From NCBI RefSeq assembly GCF_024397855.1, contig NZ_CP073343.1, positions 3,162,001 through 3,226,000 on the forward strand: a stretch of 64,000 nucleotides of DNA, read 5' to 3'. The DNA is from Marinomonas rhizomae (lineage in GTDB: Bacteria; Pseudomonadota; Gammaproteobacteria; Pseudomonadales; Marinomonadaceae). How positions within the stretch are numbered: position 1 is the stretch's first letter; each line of letters opens with the position of its first letter. The position numbers and the translations under genes are program-made. Of the stretch, positions 63,035 to 64,000 are shown in pieces. The notes below the pieces were generated by a model that searched no databases, was not told the origin of the DNA, and worked only from the letters and a program-made list of their open reading frames with translations.

Positions 63035-64000
63035 ATGACACAGAAAGCCCTTTTTAAACGTCTTGCCGCCACGGCTGGTATCGCATTGGTTTCTATTTCT
63101 GCTCATGCAGCGAAAACAGAACTAACGGTTTACACCGCGATTGAAGCAGAAGACCTTAAAAAATACGCAGCGCGTTTTAATGAAGACAATCCAGATATCA
63201 AAATCAACTGGGTACGCGACTCTACTGGCATCATCACGGCGAAATTATTAGCCGAAAAAGACAACCCTCAAGCCGACGTAGTTTGGGGACTTGCCGCCAC
63301 CAGCTTAATGCTATTGAAAAATGACGGACTTTTAGAAACCTACAAACCAAATGGCTATAACAACATTTCGCCAAAATTCAAAGACACCAGTAAAGAACCT
63401 GTTTGGGTTGGAATGGATGCTTGGATGGCAGCAATCTGCTTCAACACAGTAGAAGCCGAAAAATTAGGTTTGCCAAAACCAACCTCTTGGCAAGACCTGA
63501 CAAAACCAGTTTACAAAGACCACATTATTATGCCAAACCCTAACTCATCTGGTACTGGCTTTCTTGACGTAAGCAGCTGGTTACAAATGTTTGGTGAGGA
63601 CAAAGGCTGGGGTTACATGGATGCCTTACACAATAATGTTAGCCGCTACACTCACTCTGGCTCTAAACCTTGTAAATTGGCCGCTTCAGGTGAGATTCCA
63701 ATCGGTATTTCTTTTGCCTTCCGCGCGGCAAAATCGAAAAAACAAGGCGCTCCACTAGACATAGTATTTCCAACAGAAGGCTTAGGCTGGGACATGGAAG
63801 CAACGTCTATTATCAAAGGGACGAAAAAGCTAGAAGCAGCAAAAACACTCGCAGATTGGACCACTTCTAAAAAAGCCAATGAAATGTACAGCGAAGGCTA
63901 TGCCGTTGTTGCCATGCCTGGCGTCGCTAAATCTATTCAATATTTTCCTGAGAACGCGGAATCATTGATGATAGATAATGACTTTGAATGGTCTGCTAAA
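63035..64000 (+). CDS. aepX: 2-aminoethylphosphonate ABC transporter binding protein (cut by window end)
   Basis: The frame from ATG (GGAG upstream) runs 322 codons to the last base without a stop; roughly 15-20 residues are probably missing. A signal peptide (about 1-25, ending SAHAAKTE) precedes a mature domain starting LTVYTAIEAEDLKKYAARFN. Further blocks include DVVWGLAATSLM, AAICFNTVEAEKLGLPKP, PNSSGTGFLDVSSWLQMFG and SGEIPIGISFAFRAAK, as in PhnS2/AepX-type proteins. It should deliver 2-aminoethylphosphonate to permeases encoded beyond the window. A PhnR-like gene lies directly upstream. Confidence 0.85.
   Translation, partial: MTQKALFKRLAATAGIALVSISAHAAKTELTVYTAIEAEDLKKYAARFNEDNPDIKINWVRDSTGIITAKLLAEKDNPQADVVWGLAATSLMLLKNDGLLETYKPNGYNNISPKFKDTSKEPVWVGMDAWMAAICFNTVEAEKLGLPKPTSWQDLTKPVYKDHIIMPNPNSSGTGFLDVSSWLQMFGEDKGWGYMDALHNNVSRYTHSGSKPCKLAASGEIPIGISFAFRAAKSKKQGAPLDIVFPTEGLGWDMEATSIIKGTKKLEAAKTLADWTTSKKANEMYSEGYAVVAMPGVAKSIQYFPENAESLMIDNDFEWSAK

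Overview
The window looks like chromosomal DNA of a marine gammaproteobacterium, most likely Marinomonas or a close relative in the Oceanospirillales. This rests on moderate-to-low GC, Pseudomonas- and Vibrio-like gene families (FolM with FolE, a Che2-type chemosensory cluster, ExaC-type aldehyde dehydrogenase, YghX, ZntR, an AepX-type phosphonate binding protein) and dense housekeeping gene content. The genus is inference. I saw no prophage, insertion sequence, CRISPR array, rRNA or tRNA.

Layout: 1-10 kb holds the 3' end of topB, a LysE exporter, a PiT phosphate transporter, serine dehydratase, a universal stress protein with an alanine symporter, and an aldehyde dehydrogenase divergent from an AraC regulator. 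11-23 kb holds three MFS transporters, the pterin genes folM-folE, a Tat-exported dienelactone hydrolase, a PAP2 phosphatase-glycosyltransferase pair, a duplicated-domain lipoprotein, outer-membrane phospholipase A and a VOC-ghrA-isomerase operon. 23.8-34.3 kb is a ten-gene chemosensory cluster on the plus strand. 34-53 kb holds a glutamate-synthase-like flavoprotein, a GGDEF-EAL protein, PhoX, YbiT, a YqjD/YqjE-like envelope group, PaeA/YtfL-like, DUF1460, TrhA-like, UppP and ZntR. 53-64 kb holds a LacI-controlled ABC importer with a phosphodiesterase, a Tsx-like channel, a diguanylate cyclase, and PhnR with the start of a 2-aminoethylphosphonate binding protein cut by the window end.

The chemosensory cluster is the most interesting part. 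Its order is an MCP-like protein, STAS, REC-SpoIIE-HATPase, cheY, cheA, cheW, PAS-PAS-MCP, cheR, cheD, cheB. The later part matches the Pseudomonas Che2 order, and the receptor ends in the CheR-tethering pentapeptide GWEEF. The first gene appears to combine an MCP signalling hairpin with a CheZ-like phosphatase segment (DINGQ aligned to the CheZ D-x3-Q motif). It ends in SGDIDLF, and CheD ends in the near-identical SGDVDLF. CheA has six GFGFF/GYGFF motifs in an acidic linker, partly built from a perfect 48-bp tandem repeat. A partner-switching pair (STAS plus REC-phosphatase-kinase) is inserted upstream of cheY. Together this suggests a chemosensory array with its own phosphatase and an output through an anti-sigma-antagonist switch.

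A second theme is phosphorus scavenging: PiT and PhoX with candidate PHO boxes, phosphonate uptake (PhnR, AepX), an ABC importer paired with a phosphodiesterase, and OMPLA. Several regulatory sites can be read directly: a 21-bp-period direct repeat for the AraC regulator, a LacI-type palindrome, a HutC/PhnR-type operator, a MerR-type promoter with a 19-bp spacer before zntR, and three TTTGTATCA copies before the chemosensory cluster. A 46-codon gene near 44.8 kb and a decayed gene near 2.2 kb are easily missed.
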